A stretch of 64,000 nt of DNA, from contig JAZRUJ010000028.1 in the NCBI GenBank assembly GCA_045652445.1, positions 21,835 through 85,834 of the forward strand. The letters are read 5' to 3'. This document shows positions 17,067 through 24,697 of this stretch, in pieces. Position 1 is the stretch's first letter, and each line of letters opens with the position of its first letter. This DNA is from RGIG995 sp045652445 (GTDB lineage Bacteria > Bacillota > Clostridia > Oscillospirales > UBA644). The position numbers and the translations under genes were made by a program. The notes beneath the pieces were generated by a model that saw only the letters and a list, made by a program, of their open reading frames with translations, made no database searches and had not been told where the DNA came from.

Positions 17067-17103
17067 AAAAAATCCCACCGAAAAATCGGTGGGATTTTTT
17101 ATT
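17067..17103. terminator. bidirectional terminator between pflA and gpsA
   Basis: AAAAAATCCCACCGA / TCGGTGGGATTTTTT with loop AAAA. A-run and T-run flanks make it work for both convergent genes. Confidence 0.9.
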
Positions 17104-17110
17104 GCTTTTG

Positions 17111-18157
17111 TTATCTTTCAAAGGTGAAGGCATCCCAGGGAATGTTAACTTCTGCTTTTTCAGACAGAATAGCATCCACGTGAGTAAGCAGGGGGAAGTC
17201 CTTCATATCCAATTTGCCGAGAGCGGCAGCGGCACGAATGGCACGGGAAACACGAACGGCAACAACCAAGGATTCCAAGGTAACGCCATTCAGTTCAGCT
17301 TTAGCCTGATCGATGTCAAGACCGCGACCCAGCAAAATACCAACCAAACGGGTACGACCGCCATAAACGGTAACGTAAAGATCACCGGCACCGACACACA
17401 GATTATCCAGGTGACCGGAACCTTGATAATCCAGCAACTTAGACATTTCTTTCACAGCCTGACCGAAAACGGCAGCTTGAGAGTTGAAGTGCAGTTCGCT
17501 ATCGATTCCGAAAGCTTTCTGATTGACACCGATAGTAAGAGCAACGGCAAGAGCGTAACCGTTTTTCAATGCAACAGCACTTTCGATCCCGACAACGTCG
17601 GTGGTAATGCTAACATGATAGTAATCGGTTTCCATGATTGCTTTGATCTTCCGAAGAACTTCAATATCGTCACCGCAGAAAGCGACTTCGGTCTGATCGT
17701 GAGCAACCAGTTCGTAAGAGGTGCAAGGACCGCCGATGGCGTTCAGGCAAACTTTTTTGCCGATTTTATCCATCATGGCTTTCCACAGATCGGGGTAGGT
17801 CAAAAGAGTACCGTCTTCCGTGTCCATCAAACCTTTGGTAACAGACAAAACGGGAACGTTTTCGGGAATTTTGGGGAGAACAACTTCGCCGAACCAATCC
17901 ACACCGAAGGAACTAACGCCACCGATGACAAGATCAGCACCAACCAAAGCTTCTTCCAAATCTTCGATTTGATAGTACTTCAAACCTGCGGGGAAGTCAC
18001 GGGTAAATTTGGGGTGACGGTCAGTTTTGATGCAAGCATCGATAATGTCACGGTCCAAATGAGTACCAACCAAACGGACTTCGTTGCCATTTTCTCTTGC
18101 GGGGAATGCGAGGGCGGATCCCATCATGCCGGATCCAACGATAGTTACGATAGCCAT
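17111..18157 (-). CDS. gpsA: glycerol-3-phosphate dehydrogenase (NAD(P)+), GpsA family
   Basis: A 348-residue enzyme reducing dihydroxyacetone phosphate to sn-glycerol 3-phosphate for phospholipids. It has an N-terminal Rossmann loop G-S-G-M-M-G-S-A and the segment S-V-T-K-G-L. The catalytic-lysine region is ALKNGYALA, followed later by CVGAGDLYVT. The V-R-L-V-G-T-H-L-D stretch places it in a divergent GpsA subgroup, so an alternative polyol-phosphate substrate cannot be excluded. I chose the ATG at 18157 after AAGGAGAG. It is divergent from a DeoR regulator, with which it shares a 13-base motif upstream. Confidence 0.82.
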   Translation of the reverse strand: MAIVTIVGSGMMGSALAFPARENGNEVRLVGTHLDRDIIDACIKTDRHPKFTRDFPAGLKYYQIEDLEEALVGADLVIGGVSSFGVDWFGEVVLPKIPENVPVLSVTKGLMDTEDGTLLTYPDLWKAMMDKIGKKVCLNAIGGPCTSYELVAHDQTEVAFCGDDIEVLRKIKAIMETDYYHVSITTDVVGIESAVALKNGYALAVALTIGVNQKAFGIDSELHFNSQAAVFGQAVKEMSKLLDYQGSGHLDNLCVGAGDLYVTVYGGRTRLVGILLGRGLDIDQAKAELNGVTLESLVVAVRVSRAIRAAAALGKLDMKDFPLLTHVDAILSEKAEVNIPWDAFTFER

Positions 18158-18197
18158 ATGAATTCTCTCCTTAAAAAATTTTTTTGAAAAGACTTGC

Positions 18198-18210
18198 AAA
18201 AGTTTGAAAA
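18198..18210 (-). repeat. 13-bp motif copy 1 in the gpsA leader
   Basis: Read toward gpsA this is TTTTCAAACTTTT, an exact match to the motif just upstream of the DeoR gene (18327-18339). It is a possible operator. Confidence 0.5.
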
Positions 18211-18241
18211 AAATGTTATAATATAATAAAACCTTGTTTTT

Positions 18242-18270
18242 ATTATAGAACCTAATAACATTTTTGTCAA
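18242..18270 (-). promoter_or_regulatory. consensus promoter of gpsA
   Basis: On the - strand TTGACA (18270-18265), 17 bases, TATAAT (18247-18242). An 11-bp inverted repeat AAAAATGTTAT / ATAACATTTTT (18209-18219 and 18255-18265) brackets the -10 region. Confidence 0.85.
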
Positions 18271-18326
18271 TATGTGGAGCAAAATTTGATAGATTATCAT
18301 TTTGTGCGAAAAAAGTTTTTCATAAA

Positions 18327-18339
18327 TTTTCAAACTTTT
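18327..18339 (+). repeat. 13-bp motif copy 2 ahead of the DeoR gene
   Basis: TTTTCAAACTTTT, the same orientation relative to its gene as the copy ahead of gpsA; 6 bases before the ribosome-binding site of the regulator. Confidence 0.5.
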
Positions 18340-18356
18340 TCTAAAGGAGCGTTGTT

Positions 18357-19136
18357 ATGATTCAATACGAACGCCAACAGGCTATATTGCGATTTTTAGA
18401 GAGACATTCTCCTGCCTCCATCAAAGATATTGCAAAAAGCATCTATACCAGCGAGGCATCCGTACGCCGAGACGTCGCTGCCATGGAAGAAAAAGGATTG
18501 GTACAGAAAATTTACGGCGGTGTACTGTTATCCGACCGGAAGAATGCGGTAATTCCCCTTGATTTGCGAGACGGAGATCACGCGAATGCAAAAGACGTGG
18601 TGGCAAAAAAGGCGGCGGAATTGGTCTTTGACGGAGCCGCCGTTTATTTGGACGCCTCCTCTACCGTTTGGCGAATGATGAAATATTTAAAAGGATACAA
18701 AGGGCTGAAAATTATTACAAACAATCCCCGTATCGTTTCGGAAACCGAAGCTTTTGACGGAACGATCTACTGCACCGGAGGAACCTATGACCCAAAAAAT
18801 CGTTCCTTTTACGGTCCGGGTGCCATACGGTTCATGGATTCTGTATCGGTAGATTTCTTCTTCTTTTCCAGCCAAGGGATTACCGAGGACGGAGAAATTT
18901 CCGATCCCGCGGAAAACGAGACCGAACTGCGGCAAAAGGTTTTAAAACGGGCAACAAAAAGTTATTTTCTCTGTGACTCTTCCAAAATCGGAAGAAAAAA
19001 CGTCTTTACCGTCTGCCACAAAGATGACTTGGACGGCATTTTCTGTGACGTAAAATTACCCTGGGAACGAGAGGAAAAAACAGAGGAACCCTACGATACC
19101 GCTCCATCCGAGGCGTCTTTTCCGCAAAAACCGTGA
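18357..19136 (+). CDS. DeoR/GlpR-family transcriptional regulator
   Basis: A 259-residue repressor. It has an N-terminal DeoR helix-turn-helix (residues about 5-58: S-I-K-D-I-A-K-S-I-Y-T-S-E-A-S-V-R-R-D, then K-I-Y-G-G-V) and a C-terminal sugar-phosphate sensor domain with D-A-S-S-T-V, N-N-P-R, C-T-G-G and L-C-D-S-S-K-I-G. Such proteins respond to phosphorylated sugars or glycerol phosphate. Divergent gpsA and the shared 13-base motif suggest it controls gpsA and itself. The ATG at 18357 follows AAAGGAGC. Confidence 0.9.
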   Translation: MIQYERQQAILRFLERHSPASIKDIAKSIYTSEASVRRDVAAMEEKGLVQKIYGGVLLSDRKNAVIPLDLRDGDHANAKDVVAKKAAELVFDGAAVYLDASSTVWRMMKYLKGYKGLKIITNNPRIVSETEAFDGTIYCTGGTYDPKNRSFYGPGAIRFMDSVSVDFFFFSSQGITEDGEISDPAENETELRQKVLKRATKSYFLCDSSKIGRKNVFTVCHKDDLDGIFCDVKLPWEREEKTEEPYDTAPSEASFPQKP

Positions 19137-19171
19137 AAATGCACATCTATAAAAACCAGGAGTAACGATAC

Positions 19172-19222
19172 ATGAATCCGGGAATAATATCAAGAGAACC
19201 CCGGAAAGAGAGGACGTTATGA
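19172..19222 (+). CDS. possible 16-residue leader peptide overlapping the MATE gene start
   Basis: An ATG at 19172, 6 bases after AGGAG, opens a 16-codon frame (MNPGIISREP...RTL). Its TGA overlaps the MATE start as ATGA. It also contains the MATE ribosome-binding site. It could couple or attenuate translation of the exporter, or be chance. No homology is known to me. Confidence 0.35.
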   Translation: MNPGIISREPRKERTL

Positions 19223-20592
19223 CGCAGGACGAACGATACCATTTAATGACCGAATCCAATCTCCACTCGCTGATTCCGAAAATGGCAATTCCGACCATTA
19301 TCAGCATGTTGGTAACGTCGGTCTACAATCTGGCAGACACGTATTTTGTCAGCAAAATTTCCACAGAAGCCTCCGCGGCGGTAGGCGTTATCTTCTCCTT
19401 AATGGCGTTGATTCAAGCTCTGGGATTTACCCTCGGCATCGGGTCTGCAACTTACGTTTCCCGCCTTTTGGGACAGAAAAACCGAGAAGAAGCAGAGAAA
19501 ACCGTCTCCACCGCGTTTTTTACTGCATTAGGCGTCGGAACGCTATTTGCGATTATCGGCGTTCTTTTTCGAGAAAAGATCGTAACGCTTTTGGGAGCAA
19601 TTCCGGAAGTCCACAACCTTGCAGTGGACTATGCCACGTATATTTTCATCGGTGCCCCTTTTATGATGGGACTGTACGTTTTAAACAATCAAATGAGAGC
19701 ACAAGGCAGTGCCATTCTTTCTATGATAGGTGTTCTTACGGGTTGCGTTTTAAATATTGGTCTGGATCCTCTTTTGATCTTTGTTTTTCATTGGGGGATT
19801 GCGGGGGCAGCCATCGCTACGGTTTTCAGCCAATTTCTTTCCTTTTGCATCTTGCTCGCATTAAATAACCGGGTAAAAAATATTATTTCGGTACGGTTTA
19901 AAACATTAAGACCCTCTTGGCGGATTTATAAAGAAATTTTACACAACGGATTTCCCTCTCTGTGTCGTCAGGGGTTGGCAAGTTTATCGGGCGTTGCCCT
20001 GAATTTTGCTGCGGGTTCCTTTGGGGCAGCCGCCCTTTCTGCCCTTTCCATCGTAAATCGGTTTATGTCTTTCCTGTATTCTGCCTTAATTGGATACGGA
20101 CAGGGATTTCAGCCGGTCTGCGGATTTAATTTTGGAGCGAAGAAATACGACCGGGTACTAAACTCTTATTGGTTTAGCCTCAAAGTTGGCATTATCTTAA
20201 TTTCCGCCTTGGGCGTTGCCGCTTATCTTTTGGCACCCCAAGTAATGACTTGGTTTCGAGCTGACGATCCCCAAGTCATTGAGATCGGAATCAAAGCCTT
20301 GCGTGCCCAATGCTTTACACTGCCGTTACAAGCCTTCATGATGTTGTCTCAGTTCCTATGTCAATCCATCGGCTACGGATTCAGAGCAGCGTTAATCGCC
20401 ATGGGACGGCAGGGGCTATTCCTCATTCCGGCATATTTGTTATTTTCAAGGCTATGGCAAGTTACCGGATTAATTATTTCTCAGCCTTGCTCTGACGTTC
20501 TTACAGCAACTATGGCGGGAATTATTATGATTGGAGTCTTAAAACGATTGCATAAACTCATAGACAAACAGCATTCATTACAAAAAAATTAA
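19219..20592 (+). CDS. MATE-family efflux transporter
   Basis: A 457-residue, 12-helix cation/drug antiporter of the DinF/NorM superfamily. Both half-repeats begin with the typical pattern: I-P-K-M-A-I-P-T-I-I-S-M-L-V-T-S-V-Y-N near residue 15, and G-F-P-S-L-C-R-Q-G near 245. Other MATE features are D-T-Y-F-V-S, Q-A-L-G-F-T-L-G-I-G-S-A and G-Y-G-Q-G-F-Q-P-V-C-G-F-N-F-G-A. The substrate cannot be read from sequence. The start is preceded by GAGAGGAC and overlaps a short upstream frame. It may be read with the DeoR gene 82 bases upstream. Confidence 0.92.
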   Translation: MTQDERYHLMTESNLHSLIPKMAIPTIISMLVTSVYNLADTYFVSKISTEASAAVGVIFSLMALIQALGFTLGIGSATYVSRLLGQKNREEAEKTVSTAFFTALGVGTLFAIIGVLFREKIVTLLGAIPEVHNLAVDYATYIFIGAPFMMGLYVLNNQMRAQGSAILSMIGVLTGCVLNIGLDPLLIFVFHWGIAGAAIATVFSQFLSFCILLALNNRVKNIISVRFKTLRPSWRIYKEILHNGFPSLCRQGLASLSGVALNFAAGSFGAAALSALSIVNRFMSFLYSALIGYGQGFQPVCGFNFGAKKYDRVLNSYWFSLKVGIILISALGVAAYLLAPQVMTWFRADDPQVIEIGIKALRAQCFTLPLQAFMMLSQFLCQSIGYGFRAALIAMGRQGLFLIPAYLLFSRLWQVTGLIISQPCSDVLTATMAGIIMIGVLKRLHKLIDKQHSLQKN

Positions 20593-20595
20593 AAC

Positions 20596-20630
20596 AACAC
20601 CCGAAGAACATTCTTCGGGTGTTTTCTTTT
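20596..20630. terminator. bidirectional terminator between the MATE and histidine kinase genes
   Basis: AACACCCGAAGAA / TTCTTCGGGTGTT perfect stem around CA, T-rich on the + side and TTGTTTTAATTTTTTTG on the - side. Confidence 0.88.
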
Positions 20631-22041
20631 ATTTCTTTTTCGCAACGGGTAGTATAATCTCAAATACCGCCCCGGTTTCTCCACTCTTTCCGGAACGATT
20701 ATAGGCACGAACGACTCCATCGTGTGCAACAACGATTGCATTGACGATGGAAAGTCCTAATCCGTATTTTCCTTGTCGCCCTTTGAAAAACCGATCAAAA
20801 ATATGGTCAACTTCATCTGCCGGAATCCCCGGACCGTCGTCCCGAACGGTAATAACCGCATTTCCGTCCCGCAGAACAGCGGAAAGTTCAATTTCTGCAG
20901 AGGCAAAACGAAATGCATTAGATAGCAAATTCGTAATAGCCGTTACCATGGTTTCCGAATCGACACAAACCGAAAGATCCGCAATTTTTCCATACACCAA
21001 ACGAACGCCGTCTAATCCCGTAAAGCCGGAAACACGGGAGACCGCCTCATTTAAAAGATCGGAAACTGCAACGGAAGATTTCACCAAAACTTCGTCTGCC
21101 GTTTCAATTTTGGAAAGATAAATTAACTCCCCAGTCAATTTTTCCAAACGATCAACCTGTTCCAACACGTTGTCGCTAACCTGGTCTACGTTAGTAAAAA
21201 CACCGTCTTTCATGCCTTCTACATATCCGCGTATTGACATTAACGGGGTTCGCAGTTCGTGAGATGCGTTTTGCAAAAATTTCTTCTGTCGAGCATCATA
21301 CTCACTAAGAGACTGTGCCATCTGATCAATGGATCGTGCCAAATCGCCCACTTCGTCTTTCGTTGCGATTATAGGAACTTCCGCATCAAATTGACGGTTT
21401 GCCACAAGATCGGCACGGACTTTCAATCGGCGGAGATTTTTGGTAAGCCCGGTACTAAACAACAAGGCAATTGCAATACCGAAAACCGAAGCTACGACAA
21501 GGGAAAACAGATAGAGAGTTAACAGAGAATCCTGTATTTCATAGGATGTGGGAGCTGTAAACAAAATTACATACCCCAAAACCTGCTCCGTAGTGGCATT
21601 GTAGACCTGTTGTATGGCGACGGCATAGATTGTATCCCCATAACGAATCACACGAGATCCCAAACTGCGGTCGTACCGGGCAAGGTAATCTACGAATCGC
21701 TCAGGTGAGGTGCTTAAATGGTCTACGTTCATGCCGGTATTTGCAATATAACGAAATTCCGTATCGGCAAGCACCAGAGAGGTGGAGGAATCCATGTTTC
21801 GACGGAAAATTTCCTGTAAATCCGTAATTTTGGTATCCGCTGTCCAATCCGGAATACGAGAAGCATCTTCCGCAAAGGCTACACCATTTTCCGACAAGGT
21901 TTGTCTGGCTTGCAAGATTACATAACTGTTCGCAAAAATGTGTACAAACGCCAGGGAAATAATACCGATAATGGAAATGAGCATAATATAAGACAGAATC
22001 AGCTTGAAATTAAGGCTGTTTCGAATGTCCTTCTTTTCCAT
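20629..22041 (-). CDS. two-component sensor histidine kinase
   Basis: A 470-residue membrane kinase. Transmembrane helix about 12-33, extracytoplasmic sensor about 40-170, second helix about 175-197, HAMP domain about 198-250. The dimerisation helix has phospho-acceptor H261 in N-A-S-H-E-L-R-T-P-L. The ATPase domain has N-L-L-S-N-A-F-R-F-A (N box), D-D-G-P-G-I-P (G1) and Y-G-L-G-L-S-I (G2). It starts 2 bases after the response regulator stop. The signal is unknown. Confidence 0.94.
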   Translation of the reverse strand: MEKKDIRNSLNFKLILSYIMLISIIGIISLAFVHIFANSYVILQARQTLSENGVAFAEDASRIPDWTADTKITDLQEIFRRNMDSSTSLVLADTEFRYIANTGMNVDHLSTSPERFVDYLARYDRSLGSRVIRYGDTIYAVAIQQVYNATTEQVLGYVILFTAPTSYEIQDSLLTLYLFSLVVASVFGIAIALLFSTGLTKNLRRLKVRADLVANRQFDAEVPIIATKDEVGDLARSIDQMAQSLSEYDARQKKFLQNASHELRTPLMSIRGYVEGMKDGVFTNVDQVSDNVLEQVDRLEKLTGELIYLSKIETADEVLVKSSVAVSDLLNEAVSRVSGFTGLDGVRLVYGKIADLSVCVDSETMVTAITNLLSNAFRFASAEIELSAVLRDGNAVITVRDDGPGIPADEVDHIFDRFFKGRQGKYGLGLSIVNAIVVAHDGVVRAYNRSGKSGETGAVFEIILPVAKKK

Positions 22042-22043
22042 AT

Positions 22044-22748
22044 TTACTCCGCACCGTCGGTTACTTTATAACCGTAGCCCCAAACCGTATCGATTTCAAA
22101 GGAAGTTTGGGCAGCATCCAATTTCTTTCGGATACGCTTAACCAAATCGTCTACGGCTCTTGTATCACCAATATATTGATAATCCCAAATACTCGTCAGC
22201 AATTGGTTTCGGGTAAAAACCCGGTTCTTATTGGTTATCATGTACAGAAGAAAATCATACTCCATAGCAGTAAACGCCAAATCCGTCTCATTTTCCCCTT
22301 CTACTTTGACAACGCGACGCTGGGTGGGATAAATCTTCAGATCCCGGCAACGAGGTTCTGCCACGGTCCTTTCGTCATTCATGCCGTCCACCCGACGAAA
22401 GACCGCCTTGACGCGGGCAACCAATTCCCGGGGAGAAAAGGGCTTCATCATATAATGATCCGCACCCATTTCGATTCCCAAAATCCGATCCAGCTCTTCG
22501 TCCCGGGCAGAAACGATAATAATGGGCGTGTTATCAATCTTGCGGATTTCGTTGCACAGTTCAAACCCGGACATCCCCGGCATCATAATATCCACGATCA
22601 GCATGTCGGGCTTATAGCGGGAAAACGCCTCCAAAGCCGGCTCTGCAGAATCAAATTCCATAACGGAAAAAGATTCTTTTTCCAAATAAGAACGAATGAT
22701 CTGCCGAATATTTTTTTCGTCGTCAATCACAAAAATTAATTTTGCCAT
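22044..22748 (-). CDS. two-component response regulator, OmpR/PhoB family
   Basis: A 234-residue regulator. The receiver domain has acidic D9/D10, phospho-acceptor D53 (L-I-V-D-I-M-M-P-G) and switch K in M-M-K-P-F-S. A winged-helix DNA-binding domain (about 135-230) has V-F-T-R-N-Q-L-L-T-S-I-W and T-V-W-G-Y-G-Y-K-V. The ATG at 22748 lies 9 bases after GGAGAGG. A GTG 9 bases upstream abuts that site and is less likely. It is paired with the kinase downstream. An AT-rich dyad upstream is a candidate autoregulatory site. Confidence 0.94.
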   Translation of the reverse strand: MAKLIFVIDDEKNIRQIIRSYLEKESFSVMEFDSAEPALEAFSRYKPDMLIVDIMMPGMSGFELCNEIRKIDNTPIIIVSARDEELDRILGIEMGADHYMMKPFSPRELVARVKAVFRRVDGMNDERTVAEPRCRDLKIYPTQRRVVKVEGENETDLAFTAMEYDFLLYMITNKNRVFTRNQLLTSIWDYQYIGDTRAVDDLVKRIRKKLDAAQTSFEIDTVWGYGYKVTDGAE

Positions 22749-22782
22749 AAAGACCACCCTCTCCGCCCACAGGCAGTTTTTT

Positions 22783-22831
22783 ATCTTAATAATACCATTA
22801 TAAAATAATTTATCATATATCTTATTAAGAT
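22783..22831. promoter_or_regulatory. AT-rich inverted repeat upstream of the response regulator
   Basis: ATCTTAATAA (22783-22792) and TTATTAAGAT (22822-22831) are perfect 10-bp inverted repeats. The right copy is itself the odd palindrome ATCTTATTAAGAT (22819-22831). It is a candidate operator, but the AT-richness calls for caution. Confidence 0.4.
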
Positions 22832-22895
22832 TTTGTGTCTTTTTTTAGTATTTATTAAAACAATGAAGATTTTCAAAAAAGGGAGGAGGGGAAGA

Positions 22896-22967
22896 ATGTC
22901 CAAAAGCAGTAAAGGACACGCTTCCCCTCAGGCATGGAAAAACTGTTGTATAAAGAATAGGAATTAA
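22896..22967 (+). CDS. possible 23-residue small protein
   Basis: ATG at 22896 sits 6-7 bases after a near-perfect GGGAGGAGGGG ribosome-binding site. The frame encodes 23 residues starting MSKSSKGHASPQAWKN and containing a Cys pair. It is divergent from the response regulator gene, in a 320-base gene-poor stretch. I recognise no family. The strong ribosome-binding site is the main support. Confidence 0.35.
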   Translation: MSKSSKGHASPQAWKNCCIKNRN

Positions 22968-23067
22968 GCAAGTTTCATCCGGTTCTTCCCTGTTTACAAA
23001 ACCATTATACAACACAAATTCCGAAAAAATAAGATCGGTTTGTGGCAGGTTTTCGGAAAAAAAGGAA

Positions 23068-23100
23068 CAAAAAAAGACCGAATCTTTCGACTCGGTCTTT
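23068..23100 (-). terminator. terminator of the Cys/Asp-rich protein gene
   Basis: On the - strand AAAGACCGA / TCGGTCTTT with a 10-base loop, then TTTTTGTTCC. Confidence 0.75.
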
Positions 23101-23112
23101 ATTTACGTGAAA

Positions 23113-23346
23113 TTATTCGGCGTCAGCAGATTCGTCGCAACAACCATCGCAACCGTCTACGACTTCAAAATAGCCGCATTCATCGTCATCACAATCGCAA
23201 TCACAGCAATCACAGTCACAACCGTCGCCGCAACCGATCAGCATGCGAAGCTTATCCCGGAAGATGTAGCACAGAAGAGCTACAACCCCTACAAATGCGA
23301 TGACCCCCAAAATAATACCGAGAACGGTTCCCGATTTCTTACTCAT
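23113..23346 (-). CDS. small membrane protein with Cys/Asp-rich tail
   Basis: A 77-residue protein with one N-terminal membrane helix (about residues 6-29: V-L-G-I-I-L-G-V-I-A-F-V-G-V-V-A-L-L). After a short basic link comes a tail of about 40 residues dominated by alternating Cys and Asp (G-C-D-C-D-C-C-D-C-D-C-D-D-D), ending with V-D-G-C-D-G-C-C-D-E. At least eleven Cys follow the helix. Such a tail could bind soft or divalent metal ions or a cluster at the membrane face. I know no named family. It is a single-gene unit with its own terminator. The ATG at 23346 follows AAAGGCG at a wide spacing. Confidence 0.7.
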   Translation of the reverse strand: MSKKSGTVLGIILGVIAFVGVVALLCYIFRDKLRMLIGCGDGCDCDCCDCDCDDDECGYFEVVDGCDGCCDESADAE

Positions 23347-23448
23347 AAAACACACGCCTTTCCTAAAAAAATCAATGTTTGTTTTGCTTAATCTTATTAT
23401 AACTTATCTTTTTTGTTTTGTCAACAGTTTGCCCGGATTTTTCATAAT

Positions 23449-24456
23449 TTATTCCGCATTTCCCCCGACAGAAACTTGGTAAATGGATTCTGCATTCCGA
23501 GAAAACTCCCGAAGCCGATCCACCATCTGTTCCGGATATAAAAGTCGAATTTCTTCACAATGAATCAAAAGCCAACCAAAGAGAGACTCATCTGCAGGAA
23601 TATCACAGGTTAGAAGATAAGAACCGTCGGCAGCAGATTCTACCGTAGAATCAGGAGGAAAACGATGCTCTGCCGCGGCAAGAAAATCTTCAGAAACCCA
23701 GAAAATCATGCGAAGAGAATCTTCCAGAGAAGAAAAGTACCCCTTAATATATTGATTCAAATCAAAGTCAAGGTCTCCCCCGACTTCCCGCAAGTCCGTT
23801 GCCCGAAGCGTCGCTTGTACAACTTCTTCCATTCGGTCTGCTCGATAGAAAGCGAGTGTTCCTTCTTCATCGGCACCCACCAAATAGTATCCGTCCTGCC
23901 AAACCATACGATAAGGAGACACCGTTTGATGCCGCGAGGTCTTTTTTCGGGATCCGTCCGACAAGACAGAACCTTTATATAAAAATCGGACTTTACAGCC
24001 GTTGGAGATCGCGTCAAACAAGGTTTCTACGTTGGAATAGACCCGCTCGGTAACAGAACTGTCGGGAATGACCGATATGAGATCTTGAAAAACACCCTGA
24101 GAAAAGCCGTCGGACGCAAGAATGCGTAATTTTCGTTCCAATTCCGGCTTCCGTTTCCGGGGAATGACGGGAGCAATTCGAATCAGGTTGGACAAAAGGC
24201 GAAAATCGTTACGAGTAAAGGGGCTTCCTGCCCAATAATACCGGGTATCTTTCGATCGAACCGTTCCTACGGTAAATCCGGCATCATTAAGGGCATGGAG
24301 ATCCCGATAAAGGGATTTTCGCTCACATTCAACCCCCACCCTTTTCAACTGTGCTTCTAATTCAAAAAGAGTCATAGGGTGTTCCCGATCGGTCTGCTCA
24401 CACAAAATACGTAAAAGGTGTAAAATCTTTTGCTTTTGTCGGGGCGTTCCCGCCAT
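23449..24456 (-). CDS. WYL-domain transcriptional regulator
   Basis: A 335-residue regulator. It has an N-terminal winged helix (about 1-70, with L-K-R-V-G-V-E-C-E-R-K-S-L-Y-R-D-L-H-A-L) and a central WYL domain (V-S-P-Y-R-M-V-W-Q-D-G-Y-Y-L-V-G-A), followed by the WCX-type C-terminal extension (D-S-L-R-M-I-F-W-V and L-L-Y-P-E-Q-M-V-D-R-L). WYL proteins are ligand- or nucleic-acid-responsive regulators, often tied to stress or defence, but no defence genes are adjacent. The ATG at 24456 follows AAGAAGGTGA. It is divergent from a candidate small RNA. Confidence 0.9.
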   Translation of the reverse strand: MAGTPRQKQKILHLLRILCEQTDREHPMTLFELEAQLKRVGVECERKSLYRDLHALNDAGFTVGTVRSKDTRYYWAGSPFTRNDFRLLSNLIRIAPVIPRKRKPELERKLRILASDGFSQGVFQDLISVIPDSSVTERVYSNVETLFDAISNGCKVRFLYKGSVLSDGSRKKTSRHQTVSPYRMVWQDGYYLVGADEEGTLAFYRADRMEEVVQATLRATDLREVGGDLDFDLNQYIKGYFSSLEDSLRMIFWVSEDFLAAAEHRFPPDSTVESAADGSYLLTCDIPADESLFGWLLIHCEEIRLLYPEQMVDRLREFSRNAESIYQVSVGGNAE

Positions 24457-24493
24457 CAAAGTCACCTTCTTTATACATATTGCACAAATCAAC

Positions 24494-24531
24494 AGAGGTT
24501 CGGTTGTATATATTCAACAACTATTACCTCT
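24494..24531. promoter_or_regulatory. nested dyad between the WYL regulator and candidate sRNA
   Basis: Outer arms AGAGGT (24494-24499) and ACCTCT (24526-24531) enclose GTTGTATATATTCAAC (24503-24518). The right arm touches the -35 box of the small RNA promoter. It is a candidate operator for the WYL protein. Confidence 0.4.
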
Positions 24532-24558
24532 TGATTTTTTTGGAAAATGTGGTATAAT
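24531..24558 (+). promoter_or_regulatory. promoter of candidate small RNA
   Basis: TTGATT at 24531-24536, 16 bases, TATAAT at 24553-24558, pointing away from the WYL regulator into a region with no + strand gene. Confidence 0.65.
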
Positions 24559-24564
24559 AAGTTA

Positions 24565-24671
24565 TGTGATCGGGAACAAGTTTTCCTCTTCACATTTTAA
24601 GGCTTATTCGTTCCATAACATATACCCCCTCTTTTTTGACCGAGAGTTTTTTTAAACTCCCGGTTTTTTTT
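24565..24671 (+). ncRNA. candidate small RNA of about 107 bases
   Basis: A free-standing unit: a good promoter, then about 75 bases able to fold as GTTAT/ATAAC plus GGAAC/GTTCC with bulges. It ends in an intrinsic terminator at 24639-24671 (ACCGAGAGTTT / AAACTCCCGGT with one mismatch, then TTTTTTT). No ribosome-binding site with a frame is present, and the genes beyond lie on the other strand. It does not match the SRP RNA, tmRNA or RNase P cores that I know. 6S RNA cannot be ruled out but it looks too short. Confidence 0.55.
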
Positions 24672-24697
24672 ATCCAATTTTGGAAGAGAGGGGATTT

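Noticed and set aside
24565..24671. 6S or SRP RNA identity for the candidate small RNA
   Set aside because: SRP core loop sequences are absent, and the length is well below usual 6S RNA; left as unassigned.
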